DNA from: Apostichopus japonicus
Taxonomy: Eukaryota; Echinodermata; Holothuroidea; Aspidochirotida; Stichopodidae
NCBI RefSeq assembly: GCF_037975245.1
Contig: NC_092583.1
Location: forward strand, 9,137,764 to 9,201,763
Reading direction: 5' to 3'
Length of the DNA: 64,000 nucleotides
Under the pieces are notes generated by a model. The model was given only the letters and a program-made list of their open reading frames with translations. It was not told the DNA's origin and made no database searches. How positions within the stretch are numbered: the first letter of the stretch is position 1; each line of letters opens with the position of its first letter. Below are positions 38,401-44,654 of this stretch, in pieces. Position numbers and translations under genes: made by a program.

Positions 38401-41400
38401 AATTCTTGTTACCGTTAATGAAAAATCTATTTCCATTCATCACATCAAACATGTCTAATATTTACTGTTCCATATATGTTGATTCTTCATTATTGTATAT
38501 CTGCAAATAGACAATGGAAACAGTTTTGTGTTGAAGAGCCTATTTTCATAGAGTGAACTGAAACAGTATATGCAATTATTTAATGTTTAATGAAAGTGGC
38601 AAAATCCTTTCCTTTCACATGAAATATAATACTTTTCTCCTCCAGAGAGACTACCTTTGTTCCCTGGGTCAAATCTTTATAAAGAACAATACTTTGATCA
38701 GCATGGAGGAGAGGTGGTTATCGCAGGTGTCATTCTGAGTGTATCAGCTGGGGCGCTACACACTGGAAGGATTGTTAGTCTTTGGGTTTCTACTGAACCT
38801 GCCATTAAAGGACCTTTCTCAAACAAGAGTCTAAGGTTGACCCCCTTTGTGAAATTTGGTCCACAAAGCCTTACTTTACACAAGCCTGTCACATTGATTA
38901 TTCCACACTGTGCTCTAACTACAACTAACCAGATGGGTATTGATGTGTACTCTGGCATATTACAAACAGGTATGTGTTTTCTTCTTTTACCGTGTGTTTT
39001 TCTACTCCAGTGAACGTATATATATTGTCACTAAAATTTGGTTTTTCAACAGAAGTATGTATATGAGCTTGTGTGTACCACCTGTTGACTTGTAAACATG
39101 ATATGCCAAAAGTGCATAATGGTGTTATTTGACACTGTGTGTGTGGTTCCATATTAAATGAATACAAATACCCGGCTTTTCTGTAGAGGTCAAAGTCTGA
39201 AACATTTGTGAGCACAATGATTCAAAAAAGGTTGTGTGAACTTCGTTTGTGCTGTTTAGATTCGCTGGGGTATGTAAAACAAATTTAAAATGTGTTGTGC
39301 TGGTCAAATGGTCATTTGTAGTAAATATGTGTCAAAGCCATAAAACCTTCCAAACCTTCATAACTGCTAAAGTAAAGCTGGAATGAAAGTCACACTTGCA
39401 ATGTGAAACCACCTAAGTACACAAACACAATATTGAGAAGAATATTCCAAACTTTTTGGTTCTGTGTAATGTAGAAATCAATATCTCAAAATAGGTGGTT
39501 ATGTCCAAACAAATCATATACATTTCAAAAGAACCCTTTTCGTATTAGTTGTACCTTCTGAAATGTTGCAAATTTGAGGGAGAGATAAACAACATTACTA
39601 AAGAGAAATAGTACCCTTCGAGCTGTTTTAAACTTTAGGGTTTTATCTAGTGACCTTGCATCCAAACATAGCGTTAGAAACATGATATTTTTCTATTTTG
39701 ATGTTCTATATAAGCAGTTCTGCATTTTCTAACCACCAGAACTGCTCCTTTAAAGTCATCTATTGTATAGTTTAGGATCGGTGATCTACCTTTCACCATG
39801 TTATTAAACTTACTAGCAAAATGTTTTTAAAATTTACTTCAGATAAATCTGTCAAATGGAGCTTAGAAAGGAAACACCTCATCTGCTCTATGAATAGCCA
39901 GCACCTTGCAGTTGAAGCTCATAATCCCTGTCTCATTGGTCTTCATGTCCCTTTCATACCCAAGATGAGGAAGCGTGTTTGTATTTTACCGATTGTAAAC
40001 AGAGTTTCTGATTCGGGGGATCAATTGACAATCCATCTTTGGTTTCATAATGATGACACACTGGAACATAAAGTAAGTAGCAGATTTTGTCATCTCAAGT
40101 GGTGTTGCTAAATATCTCATAGATTCCAGTTATCTGCCTTTCTGAATGACACATGGTTCATACACAGATTTATACAGGTTGATTTATTGTTAACCATATT
40201 AGCGATGGAAATGAAATAGTTCTAGATTGATGCACCCTGCAGGCTCAAACCTCTCTGACAGTCAACTTGTGAAGATATAGTTAAGGTAAGGGTCAAGTGA
40301 GATAAGCTGGTAAAGGCAGTCTGTGGTCATTAAGAGTTGAAAATTATAACTACAATTGAATCTTCACTAATTTATTGTTGTAGAACATTTGACACCTGGC
40401 AACAAGTTTTGTAATTACAGACACATTTATAAAACATACCTTGACCAGGTGTCAAAGACTAGACAGCAATGATTTATATTTCAGAACAAAGGCTGTCAGA
40501 CTATTAATGGTCTTTGACAATGCATCATACTAGACACTCCATTATATTATATATTAATAACATCTCCCTTTTTTATCAAACAATGGCAACCCCAAATAGG
40601 GCCATACTGGGGAGCTGGTTTGCTTCCTGGACAACTAAGCAGTGTGTGCATGGATATTAATGTTAATATTTATATAAATAAGAATATAATCTGCAATTGT
40701 TTTATTTTTATATTAATAGAGTCTTATCCATGAAGAAATCTACCAGCAAAAGGGAACCACAATTCATGATCCTGTGTGTGTTGTACTCAAATCTATGACT
40801 TCAACTTTACATGTTAGCACTAACTCCAGCACACCACATTGTAACCCACATCCTAGAAAAGTGGTTAGTTATATTTGTTAAATATACTTATTTATTTGTT
40901 GGCAACATGTAGAGAAAGCAGCTACTTCCTGTTCCACAGGTAATAATTTGCATTTGTTGGAAGAATAGTTATATGTTATGTTGCGTGGTACATATATGGT
41001 GTTAGCATATGTTTGTATACAAATAAACATATTATTTTAAACTTGTCTTCTGTCATTCAAATGATATTCAATAAATGAAAAGGGGTGAGATGGTCCCAAC
41101 TGCAGCTGTCTATTCAGTTGATTTCACTCTGGACTAGTCCTTCATTCCATCTTCATTGAATGTCCATGTATTGGTTTTATAAGTACTTTGTAATGTGTGT
41201 AACTGTTATGGTCTCTTTTTATGATTATATTTTGCTTATATGACTAATCATTATGTTCAAGCTTATAAGAGCTGATTGGAATATGAAGTTAATAGTCTAT
41301 AGTCTTGCCTGAATACTGAAGCCTTGTCAAATTACTTTACAATGCCCATATATTTAAATATGCATAATTTCATTAGTTTACAATGTATTTTTCCACTGGG

Positions 41401-42784
41401 GGACATGAGTACAGTCAAAGTCAAGGACACAGCTATATTTACAAATTACCTTGCATTTTCCAATGTTTACACCGGGATGAAGACAGGCAATTGAAGTTAT
41501 TTCCCTTGCCTAAGGCCATATGGTAACACGCCAGTCGACCAGTACTGGGACCTGCATTCTTTAAATTGCAAGCCTGGTGCCCTAACAACTTGACCAACAT
41601 GTTAAATGCTCTCAAAAGTTTTATAAATGAATAACCATCAGTTGATTTTCTCTCTTAAAGGATGTTGCTATGGAAACCCTATGGTTAAAAAATAGACACA
41701 TGTTAGAATTCCATCTTCAGAATAAAGGGATCAAAGATACTGTCAATCTGGAAATAGAAGCAAGATATGAAATGTCCGAGAAGATTCTTTTCCAGCTTAA
41801 TATTCAGTTGCAGGTAACTTAATATTTGGATTAAATGAACACATAGAAGCAACTGATTACAAGGAACTTAACGTTTTACTTTGGATTTATCTTAACTACT
41901 GAGAGTCCTTTTATATTTACCTTTTATTTATATGTTTTTTTTTTAATTCTCTTGTGTAGTCGTGTTTCTATTTCTATTGAAAACTCTACTTTGTCTGCCT
42001 AAGTTAATGAGCGAAAGAATTTCCATTATGCAGGTTTGAAATAAAATGTTACAATTTTACACAAAAAAAAAACCTTATGACAATCTCTCTTCATATTACA
42101 AATGTAATACATATAAAATATCCTAAACAGTTACTACTAATTAGCATATCTAAACATCATCACTTAAACCACGTTTTGATACACACTGTCAAATGATAGA
42201 GGTGAGATAGTCACAAACTAATTTTCTAGCAGAATCATCAAGCTTTCCTCTTCATTTTGTCTTCACAGATTGACAAATTACTACATATTGACCAAATCAC
42301 CTCTCCATTCCAGCTCGCCCTACCTGAATGTGAGTAATGAATAACGTTATTAACATTTAAAGGCATGTTAATTAATCGAAGACCAGTGTTGATGTTAGCT
42401 TTACAATCATTACACATGAAATGTGTTCACCTAATCCTACTTTGTTGCTATGTCAACTGGTGGACCAATTGTCAGCTATTTGCAATATTTGATGTTAATG
42501 AAAATCAGTTTTTACACCAAAGCAACACACTTAAAGACTGGGTATGTACACTGTATTGAAGTATCACTGCAGTGAAAAATAAAAATTAATGAAATACAAC
42601 CACGTCTTTCAAAAAAAAATAAAAAAATCTGGAGATAAATCATATTTTATATTTAGTATTATTAAAAACTCTGAGCTTTTAAGGTTTATTTTGCCCGTGT
42701 GTGTAAGAAACACATCACTGTTGTCCAACAATTCTGAATATTGTTTGCATGAAAAAGGTTCTGCTGGATTTATTGTATGTAGAG

Positions 42785-42839
<55 letters not shown>

Positions 42840-42844
42840 TATAT

Positions 42845-42942
<98 letters not shown>

Positions 42943-43275
42943 TTAACAATTTCCTTTTCTTTAAACCTCACAGCCATCATCAAATCTTTTGATCAGCTAA
43001 AGCAGAACTTATCAGAAAATCTTGATGTAGACCATTCTACCCTGCTGGCAACTATTTTCCATATTCCCGAGGAAGGAATCTCTGATATCAAGAAGCACAA
43101 CAAACCAGGAACTATTTTGTTAGAGAAGCTGACCCAAAAATCATTGATATCTCCCACAAACATCACAACATTGGAAAATGCCCTAACAGAACAAGGAAAT
43201 GAAAAATGTGCGAAACTTGTCAGAGAATTCAGAAGTAAAAATCCTGTAGTTCAATCAACAATGTGCCCAGAATAA
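6394..43275 (+). CDS. Multidomain protein: beta-propeller, four DED-like domains, coiled coil, two ZU5-UPA modules
   Basis: Hand-built model of 20 coding exons: 6394-6410, 8614-9487, 14304-14574, 15270-15760, 16850-16987, 18695-18779, 23024-23347, 23907-24389, 24567-24793, 25239-25400, 35766-35918, 36646-36706, 37337-37653, 38006-38183, 38646-38969, 39843-40072, 40720-40860, 41661-41813, 42269-42329, 42974-43275. Every junction has GT/AG and matching phase, giving 1663 residues. Domains: propeller 7-297, DED-like about 300-387, coiled coil 390-597, DED-like about 626-715, ZU5 about 795-885, UPA 895-1075, DED-like 1096-1180, ZU5 about 1270-1360, UPA 1369-1543, DED-like 1564-1650. ZU5-UPA-death-fold order is known from UNC5, UNC5CL and PIDD; two such modules plus a propeller match none of these. 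Role inferred: cytosolic death-fold signalling scaffold. No signal peptide or membrane segment. Exact splice edges could shift by a few bases. Confidence 0.8.
6411..8613. other. Intron 2 of the propeller-DED-ZU5 gene
   Basis: AT-rich; apart from short aat runs I see no repeat or gene. A (CA)n tract forms the acceptor. Confidence 0.6.
8614..9487 (+). CDS. Exon 3: beta-propeller-like domain
   Basis: A single 874-nt exon encodes the whole N-terminal domain (residues 6-297). It shows recurrent beta-rich blades with hydrophobic strands such as [33 protein letters not shown] and [13 protein letters not shown], typical of NHL or WD-like propellers; I cannot tell which family. It ends with EYHT at a gtaagt donor in phase 0. 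A short SGGHSSI repeat is inserted near residues 235-262. As the first domain it probably recognises a partner or ligand. Confidence 0.75.
9298..9375 (+). repeat. 21-nt coding repeat (SGGHSSI x 3-4)
   Basis: Three near-identical copies of tctgggggtcattcttcaa-like 21-mers plus a fourth degenerate copy, in frame, giving [28 protein letters not shown]. Probably a flexible loop between two blades. Confidence 0.85.
9810..10880. repeat. About 212-bp tandem satellite, five copies
   Basis: The unit start gaatgcggaattt recurs at about 9810, 10023, 10237, 10453, 10664 and 10871 (spacing 207-216). Each unit holds ctattacttgtttgtt, gagggagatca, aggccattggatgct and ttttcttattttctgagctt. Lies in intron 3. 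No coding signal. Confidence 0.9.
10881..12030. other. Intron 3, middle part
   Basis: AT-rich; related decayed satellite words up to about 11150, then nothing I recognise. Confidence 0.5.
12035..13190. repeat. Dispersed ggtcaaaggtcatttggggtcacc repeat, tandem block
   Basis: Starts with a (GT)n tract and gtgacgcccagcttgtaaac, then repeats a unit of about 150 bp: gatatctcaagaaggg, gacctcatatttagtgtgtag, agtaccacattgagta, agaagcctattg, tttggtggaggtcaaaggtc, atttggggtcaccagg. Six to seven decayed units. The same family occurs at about 18030-18640, 22020-22700 and in related form at 26420-28300 and 35030-35480. Not a CRISPR array: units are long, decayed and spacer-free. Confidence 0.85.
13191..14303. 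other. Intron 3, 3' part
   Basis: No repeat or gene seen; ends with the acceptor ttttgttatag at 14303. Confidence 0.5.
14304..14574 (+). CDS. Exon 4: first DED-like domain
   Basis: 271 nt, phase 0 in, phase 1 out. Pattern: [17 protein letters not shown] (helix 1-2), [12 protein letters not shown], then [20 protein letters not shown] and [13 protein letters not shown]. The xLxxFLKExGxIsxxNixxL block is typical of death effector domains. Subfamily is uncertain; CARD or death domain cannot be excluded without a profile search. Confidence 0.65.
15270..15760 (+). CDS. Exon 5: coiled coil of 14-residue repeats
   Basis: 491 nt, phase 1 in, phase 0 out. After [18 protein letters not shown] it encodes about nine tandem 14-residue units of the form (G/D)-(R/T/A)-L-K-x-T-E-E-E-R-Q-(Q/H)-(L/F)-(T/K), two heptads each. 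Strongly charged; expected to form a long helix that oligomerises. Confidence 0.85.
15368..15750 (+). repeat. 42-nt coding minisatellite
   Basis: About nine copies of a 42-nt unit containing acagaggaggaaagacaaca, the DNA basis of the coiled-coil repeats. High similarity between units points to recent expansion or homogenisation. Confidence 0.9.
15761..16849. other. Intron 5
   Basis: AT-rich. Holds one perfect agaggtcaaaggtca motif at 16064-16077 inside a decayed piece of the ggtca repeat family. Confidence 0.6.
16850..16987 (+). CDS. Exon 6: coiled-coil continuation
   Basis: 138 nt, phase 0/0. Encodes [20 protein letters not shown] and then a Glu/Gln-rich helix ending QQEL, extending the coiled coil. 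Acceptor acattacag, donor gtaatg. Confidence 0.7.
17030..17630. repeat. Unidentified sequence rich in ctacgggt/gttacag words
   Basis: Higher GC than its surroundings, with many copies of tacggg, ctacgggt, gttacag, ctacat and cgtag in loose order. No unit length is clear and no open frame convinces. Could be a decayed minisatellite or the body of an unknown element. Lies in intron 6. Confidence 0.4.
18030..18640. repeat. ggtca-family dispersed repeat block
   Basis: Begins after a gtgtgtgtggg tract; contains gtgacgtcctagcaattgtaaac, ttatctcaagat, gtggacgtcaaaggtcattt and ggggtcatcaaaggtcat. Decayed copy of the 12035 block. Confidence 0.75.
18695..18779 (+). CDS. Exon 7: acidic linker
   Basis: 85 nt, phase 0 in, phase 1 out. 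Encodes [20 protein letters not shown] then ISQKSSLA. No domain. Supported by phase match, tttgcag acceptor and gtaaga donor. Confidence 0.6.
18914..18921. repeat. Left 8-bp target-site duplication of hAT element
   Basis: aggaagag, identical to 19981-19988 on the other side of the element. Confidence 0.85.
18922..19980 (-). mobile_element. Internally deleted hAT DNA transposon, 1059 bp
   Basis: Ends are inverted: left cagtggggggagc, right (minus strand) cagtggcggagcg, a typical hAT CAGTGG terminus. The flanking 8-bp direct repeat aggaagag is perfect, as hAT insertion makes. The interior holds only the last part of a transposase on the minus strand. The copy is non-autonomous. It lies in intron 7, 142 bp after exon 7. 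Confidence 0.88.
19437..19600 (-). pseudogene. hAT transposase C-terminal fragment
   Basis: Minus-strand frame of 54 codons plus TAA encodes [20 protein letters not shown] then [20 protein letters not shown], the hAT dimerisation-region end as in ZMYM1-like or TTF-type zinc-finger hAT proteins. Everything upstream (catalytic core) is missing. Confidence 0.8.
19981..19988. repeat. Right 8-bp target-site duplication of hAT element
   Basis: aggaagag directly after the terminal ccgccactg. Confidence 0.85.
20363..20573. repeat. (TA)n with embedded palindromes
   Basis: TA repeat interrupted by acagtatatctttatattgc at 20421, its reverse complement at 20457-20478, and the first word again at 20516-20537. 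The 22-bp arms 20421-20442 and 20457-20478 are perfect inverted copies. Confidence 0.9.
20591..21540 (-). mobile_element. Probable solo LTR
   Basis: Read on the minus strand it starts tgttataatacacg and ends cccaacgtaaca (TG...CA). A good core promoter gtataaaagcccgcc lies at complement 21318-21332, with an attaaa-like signal about 630 bp later. Higher GC and no open frame. No second copy, primer site or target duplication was seen, so the class (likely Ty3 or BEL) is open. Confidence 0.5.
22020..22705. repeat. ggtca-family dispersed repeat block
   Basis: (GT)n start, gtgatgcctagcttgttaac, then several units with tttggtggaggtc and aaaggtcatttggagtca. Same family as 12035-13190. Confidence 0.8.
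23024..23347 (+). CDS. Exon 8: second DED-like domain
   Basis: 324 nt, phase 1/1. Encodes [20 protein letters not shown], then [20 protein letters not shown] and a final helix. The same [11 protein letters not shown]...LMKxLxERxIIxxxNxxxL pattern returns in exons 14 and 21. Confidence 0.7.
23907..24389 (+). CDS. Exon 9: acidic linker and first ZU5 domain
   Basis: 483 nt, phase 1/1. An acidic, charged linker of about 65 residues, then ZU5 signature pieces [38 protein letters not shown] and LTIPHSA. These match the ZU5 pattern GGxLxxxGVxLxIPxGAL ... PxVxLxPxGxxFxKPVxLxIPHxA. Confidence 0.85.
24567..24793 (+). CDS. Exon 10: UPA region, part 1
   Basis: 227 nt, phase 1/0. Encodes [29 protein letters not shown] and [20 protein letters not shown] ending KDSDEDYK. 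Paralogous to exon 17 (230 nt). Confidence 0.75.
25239..25400 (+). CDS. Exon 11: UPA region, part 2
   Basis: 162 nt, phase 0/0, [20 protein letters not shown] to KEESTK. Counterpart of exon 18. The downstream intron is 10.4 kb and holds the DIRS element. Confidence 0.7.
26087..26384. mobile_element. MITE-like element with gcgtagcca inverted ends
   Basis: Left edge caggtgcgtagccaagga followed by a G-rich stretch; right edge ctcccttggcaaattactggctacgcatg. tgcgtagcca and tggctacgca are inverted. The style is of hAT-related MITEs; a clean target duplication is obscured by G runs. Confidence 0.5.
26420..27710. repeat. ggtca-family repeat, variant with gacctcaatttgacctctggtgacc
   Basis: Starts with (GT)n and tgtacacgatatctc. 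Two long units of about 640 bp: tcccagt...ggtgtgacacggttgatat recurs near 26620 and 27290, and acccgcatctgggtgaccctt at 26825 and 27480. Dense in aaggtca and complement. Confidence 0.8.
27711..28324. repeat. Interspersed repeat with atgaaacttgg motif
   Basis: Begins ctcataccagcatgctggtgtgaga; carries atttcatgaaacttggacacaagg at 27821 and ataatgaaacttggtcacaacg at 28119, suggesting two related subunits. The DIRS element is inserted in its 3' part. Confidence 0.6.
28325..28437 (+). repeat. DIRS left inverted terminal repeat
   Basis: From aattcacagcgcgtac to ccttccgtaatt. The inner part from tcacctcatataac onward is inverted in 34321-34412; the outer 20 nt are unique to this end. Confidence 0.9.
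28688..28945 (+). repeat. DIRS leader repeats with cgtac...gtacg hairpins
   Basis: Three copies of ttcacgtacagcagtcgtgtacg (28691, 28762, 28855), each followed by ttaca/tttgcagt-aagtaactgc; two also carry ttcgtactggtctagatacg. Each can form a short hairpin. Untranslated leader of the element. Confidence 0.8.
29057..29698 (+). pseudogene. DIRS gag-like ORF, interrupted
   Basis: Starts with ATG at 29057. The N-terminus (residues 4-37) holds four Cys pairs (CRSC, CPKC, CGSKQTC, CSIC), a zinc-binding pattern; the tail is Ser/Arg-rich like an RS domain. A TGA at 29696 ends the frame, yet HRAKKRKRR follows in the same frame and coding-like sequence resumes in other frames up to 29775, so this end is probably degraded. 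Gag would package the element RNA. Confidence 0.7.
29775..31543 (+). pseudogene. DIRS ORF: gag remainder and reverse transcriptase N-half
   Basis: Open from a TAA near 29772 to 31543, with no ATG near the start. The first 300 codons are a gag or linker region; RT begins near 31100. RT pieces: [20 protein letters not shown], motif [14 protein letters not shown], motif [14 protein letters not shown]. The frame is lost at about 31530 through one missing T in a short T run; the RT continues in another frame. Confidence 0.85.
31525..32585 (+). pseudogene. DIRS reverse transcriptase C-half and RNase H
   Basis: Continues the [14 protein letters not shown] is the YxDD catalytic box. RNase H follows with [13 protein letters not shown], the glutamate in [24 protein letters not shown] and ILADALSRG, keeping the D-E-D-D set. 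The frame shifts again near 32550, and the conserved tail ([18 protein letters not shown] onward) is in another frame to 33007. Confidence 0.88.
32449..33876 (+). CDS. DIRS tyrosine recombinase
   Basis: Open frame of 475 codons; the true protein probably begins within it, as the first 130 codons overlap the RT tail and look non-coding. SAM-like core-binding part with [15 protein letters not shown] and [17 protein letters not shown]. Catalytic domain with an arginine in [12 protein letters not shown]412-D-V-R415, W438 and the nucleophile tyrosine Y448 in FVACYL. This enzyme would integrate the circular DNA copy. All hallmark residues are intact and no stop interrupts the core. Confidence 0.88.
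   Translation: MGNGISPERGPTTYFTCSAGRPSTCLRRPRTLQIPRPTGLEDRRPSRLMGGPLHVRLSPTGITPQSSHDVSGRGSGHAFDRTLLAQSSMVPTHHRDAGGPTIQIPAGRQAPLPTERPNNPPRHHEPPSSCVETLRLSLQTAGFPPEVADIAVDARRQSTIKTYDSRLHRYYVWAGDNAVDPVEASVDQVAAFLLELFREGKQISTIRNYRSAIAAVHSGFSDGSSVGTNPVLRQVLMGMFHRRPSRRRLAPSWALHEVPTTLAGSPYEPLHNAPLDKLTHKTLFLIAAASARRRSCLHALTLQRGFKRFEPGGVRLIPDPHFLPKNQSVTFTPNEIFLPSLSQASSIAEDKRWCPVRALKWYIERTKQLRTSDRLFILPRSPYTPASKDTISRWMADLIRAHTQPGEPVRAHDVRGHATSRAWFRGVPLEDIMKAAAWKTPSSFVACYLTNTPATEGDFARAALGPPPARSSTHR
32550..33007 (+). pseudogene. DIRS RT/RH C-terminal tail, frame-shifted
   Basis: Encodes [20 protein letters not shown] and [16 protein letters not shown], typical of the region after RNase H in DIRS elements. 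Overlaps the recombinase frame, as is usual for the family. Confidence 0.75.
33892..33989 (+). repeat. DIRS internal complementary region
   Basis: 33892-33934 is the reverse complement of the left tip 28325-28367; 33935-33989 is the reverse complement of the right tip 34400-34454. The junction is gaatt/cccc. It follows the recombinase stop by 15 nt. Confidence 0.95.
34321..34454 (+). repeat. DIRS right inverted terminal repeat
   Basis: From aattacggaagggagatgg to ggttaaggtttgggg. The inner part mirrors the left terminus; the outer 40 nt are specific to this end. Confidence 0.9.
34455..35029. other. Intron 11, right of DIRS
   Basis: Mixed sequence. gtggtgtggccaggattctgc at 34863 resembles a hAT/MITE start but no matching right end was found. 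Poly-G at 34888. Confidence 0.4.
35030..35480. repeat. ggtca-family repeat, variant copy
   Basis: Shares ggtataggggaatattttcaaac, ggtcatgtgatccaaggtca and ccaaggtgtgacacggttgatat with 27290-27400. So the DIRS element separates stretches of one repeat type. Confidence 0.75.
35766..35918 (+). CDS. Exon 12: UPA region, part 3
   Basis: 153 nt, phase 0/0. Encodes [20 protein letters not shown] and [20 protein letters not shown]. Same length and phase as exon 19. Spliced to exon 11 across 10365 nt. Confidence 0.75.
36646..36706 (+). CDS. Exon 13: short linker
   Basis: 61 nt, phase 0/1, [20 protein letters not shown]. Same length and phase as exon 20. Acceptor tttttcttcag, donor gtaagt. Confidence 0.7.
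37337..37653 (+). CDS. Exon 14: third DED-like domain
   Basis: 317 nt, phase 1/0. Encodes [59 protein letters not shown], then a Lys-rich tail. Donor gtatgc is weak; an in-frame stop lies 9 nt into the intron, so a shorter product ending here is possible. Confidence 0.75.
38006..38183 (+). CDS. Exon 15: linker, no domain recognised
   Basis: 178 nt, phase 0/1. Encodes [20 protein letters not shown] and [20 protein letters not shown]. Acceptor ttccttcag, donor gtaaag. Has no counterpart in the first ZU5 block, where an acidic linker stands before ZU5. Confidence 0.65.
38646..38969 (+). CDS. Exon 16: second ZU5 domain
   Basis: 324 nt, phase 1/1. ZU5 pieces [38 protein letters not shown] and LIIPHCAL. 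Closer to the consensus at the IPHCA end than the first ZU5. Confidence 0.85.
39843..40072 (+). CDS. Exon 17: second UPA region, part 1
   Basis: 230 nt, phase 1/0. [20 protein letters not shown] then [20 protein letters not shown] and [13 protein letters not shown], aligning with exon 10. Confidence 0.75.
40720..40860 (+). CDS. Exon 18: second UPA region, part 2
   Basis: 141 nt, phase 0/0. [20 protein letters not shown] and a Ser/Thr-rich tail. The donor could instead be 3 nt later (gtg/gttagt), which keeps the frame. Confidence 0.65.
41460..41610 (-). mobile_element. Possible SINE in intron 18
   Basis: Minus strand reads ttggtcaagttgttagggcaccaggcttgcaattt, an A-box-like tRNA head, then ggtcccagtactgg where a B-box would stand. 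Structure is decayed; assignment is tentative. Confidence 0.4.
41661..41813 (+). CDS. Exon 19: second UPA region, part 3
   Basis: 153 nt, phase 0/0. [20 protein letters not shown] then [20 protein letters not shown]. Same length as exon 12. Confidence 0.75.
42269..42329 (+). CDS. Exon 20: short linker
   Basis: 61 nt, phase 0/1, [20 protein letters not shown]. Same length as exon 13. Confidence 0.7.
42787..42938. repeat. (TA)n microsatellite in intron 20
   Basis: About 150 bp of TA with two tac breaks. Its right edge is 35 nt from the exon 21 acceptor. Confidence 0.95.
42974..43275 (+). CDS. Exon 21: fourth DED-like domain and stop
   Basis: 302 nt, phase 1 in, TAA at 43273-43275. [59 protein letters not shown] and a last helix. 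Closest within the protein to exons 14 and 8. Confidence 0.78.
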
Positions 43276-44184
43276 TGACTGAATTCATAATGTGGTTCAT
43301 TGTAACCAAATATTGATGAATACGAACATCATATCACCATTAGTGATGTACCCAGGAATTAATTCACTTAAAAGCGGGGGGGGGGGGGGAGTTGGTGAGA
43401 CATTTGTACAAACCGTTATTTACAGTCAGAGCTCATAAAACAGGACTATAAGTGTAATTACACCTGTAAGAGTTACATGAAATATTCTCCTCTCCTTCCT
43501 AACACTGTTATGTATGTATATGCTCTATTTGACCAAGTCCATATTGGTATACTTATACCTTTAATACCATAAAATGTTAAATCGTTCAATATCAGAATAA
43601 TAGTAACTTTGACAGAGTTTGAATATGGAAGGTGCATTGTTTTTAGAATATCTAACAGTTTTGTTTGATGAAGATGGGTTGAGGTCAACGTGACAAATTT
43701 TGTAAACATGGTGTCTTAAGAAATGCAAAAAATTGCCAATCTTCTAGACACCTTATACAGATTTCTCTGTCATTTGATAACGTTGGATAACATTTCGCAC
43801 CTGGACTGATGTCTGTACTGATGTTTAGCATGTTACTTAAAGATGATGTTCAGTAAATCCCATCAAGATTGTCCTGAAAAGTATATTCCGGTGGCTCAAA
43901 CCATTCTTAGATATCTACTGCTTCCTTTGGCCAAACCACATCCGAATAGCCTTATTTTTGTGGAAAGTTATGAATTTATTAAATTTGATCATAGTAAGTT
44001 GTGGATGCATCTTTCATTAACATAATGAATGGTATCATGGTAATTGATCTGAAAGTGTTTCTGTTTTTCTTCATAGTATCTATATCATGTTTGTATAGAG
44101 GTATACAAATCTTGAAGAAAATCTGAGAACTGATGAACTATCTGGCTCTCAAGGAAATGTACATATTCACTTCATATTATTGAC

Positions 44185-44190
44185 AATAAA
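44185..44190 (+). terminator. Possible polyadenylation signal of the propeller-DED-ZU5 gene
   Basis: aataaa about 910 nt after the stop. Further aataaa words lie in both copies of the 244-bp duplication (about 44790, 44930, 45035). Confidence 0.35.
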
Positions 44191-44654
44191 GATACAAACT
44201 AAGTAATCATTGATTATTCCTATATATAATTGGTATTACCTCTAAGTTTGAGGTTGATGGGAGGGGGACTATGCCAATACCAAATGTATCTCTGGATAAT
44301 GTGGAGGCGACAGATTCAAAATACTTTACAACAGACCTCTTAATACTCATTTAAGTACATAGATCAAATGGTTCTCATGAAGACCTTGATTAGAGGTTTT
44401 TCTTTAGCATGCCTATTCGTTCATGACCCTTTTGGAAAAAAAACACAACCCTTGCTGACGTATATACCTTTGTGGAAACAGATGTTTTTTTCTTTGCATT
44501 CCTGTAGACAGGTTGGCAAACATTAACTCCTAAACATGTATCAAGTAACTCTTCTATTCATTTATTATTGGTGCTCGTTGCGTAACCCGACAAGCGGGAC
44601 CTCAACCTGGCAACGACAATCTTCGCTTTCCTTTCAATGCGATGTTTTGTGTGC

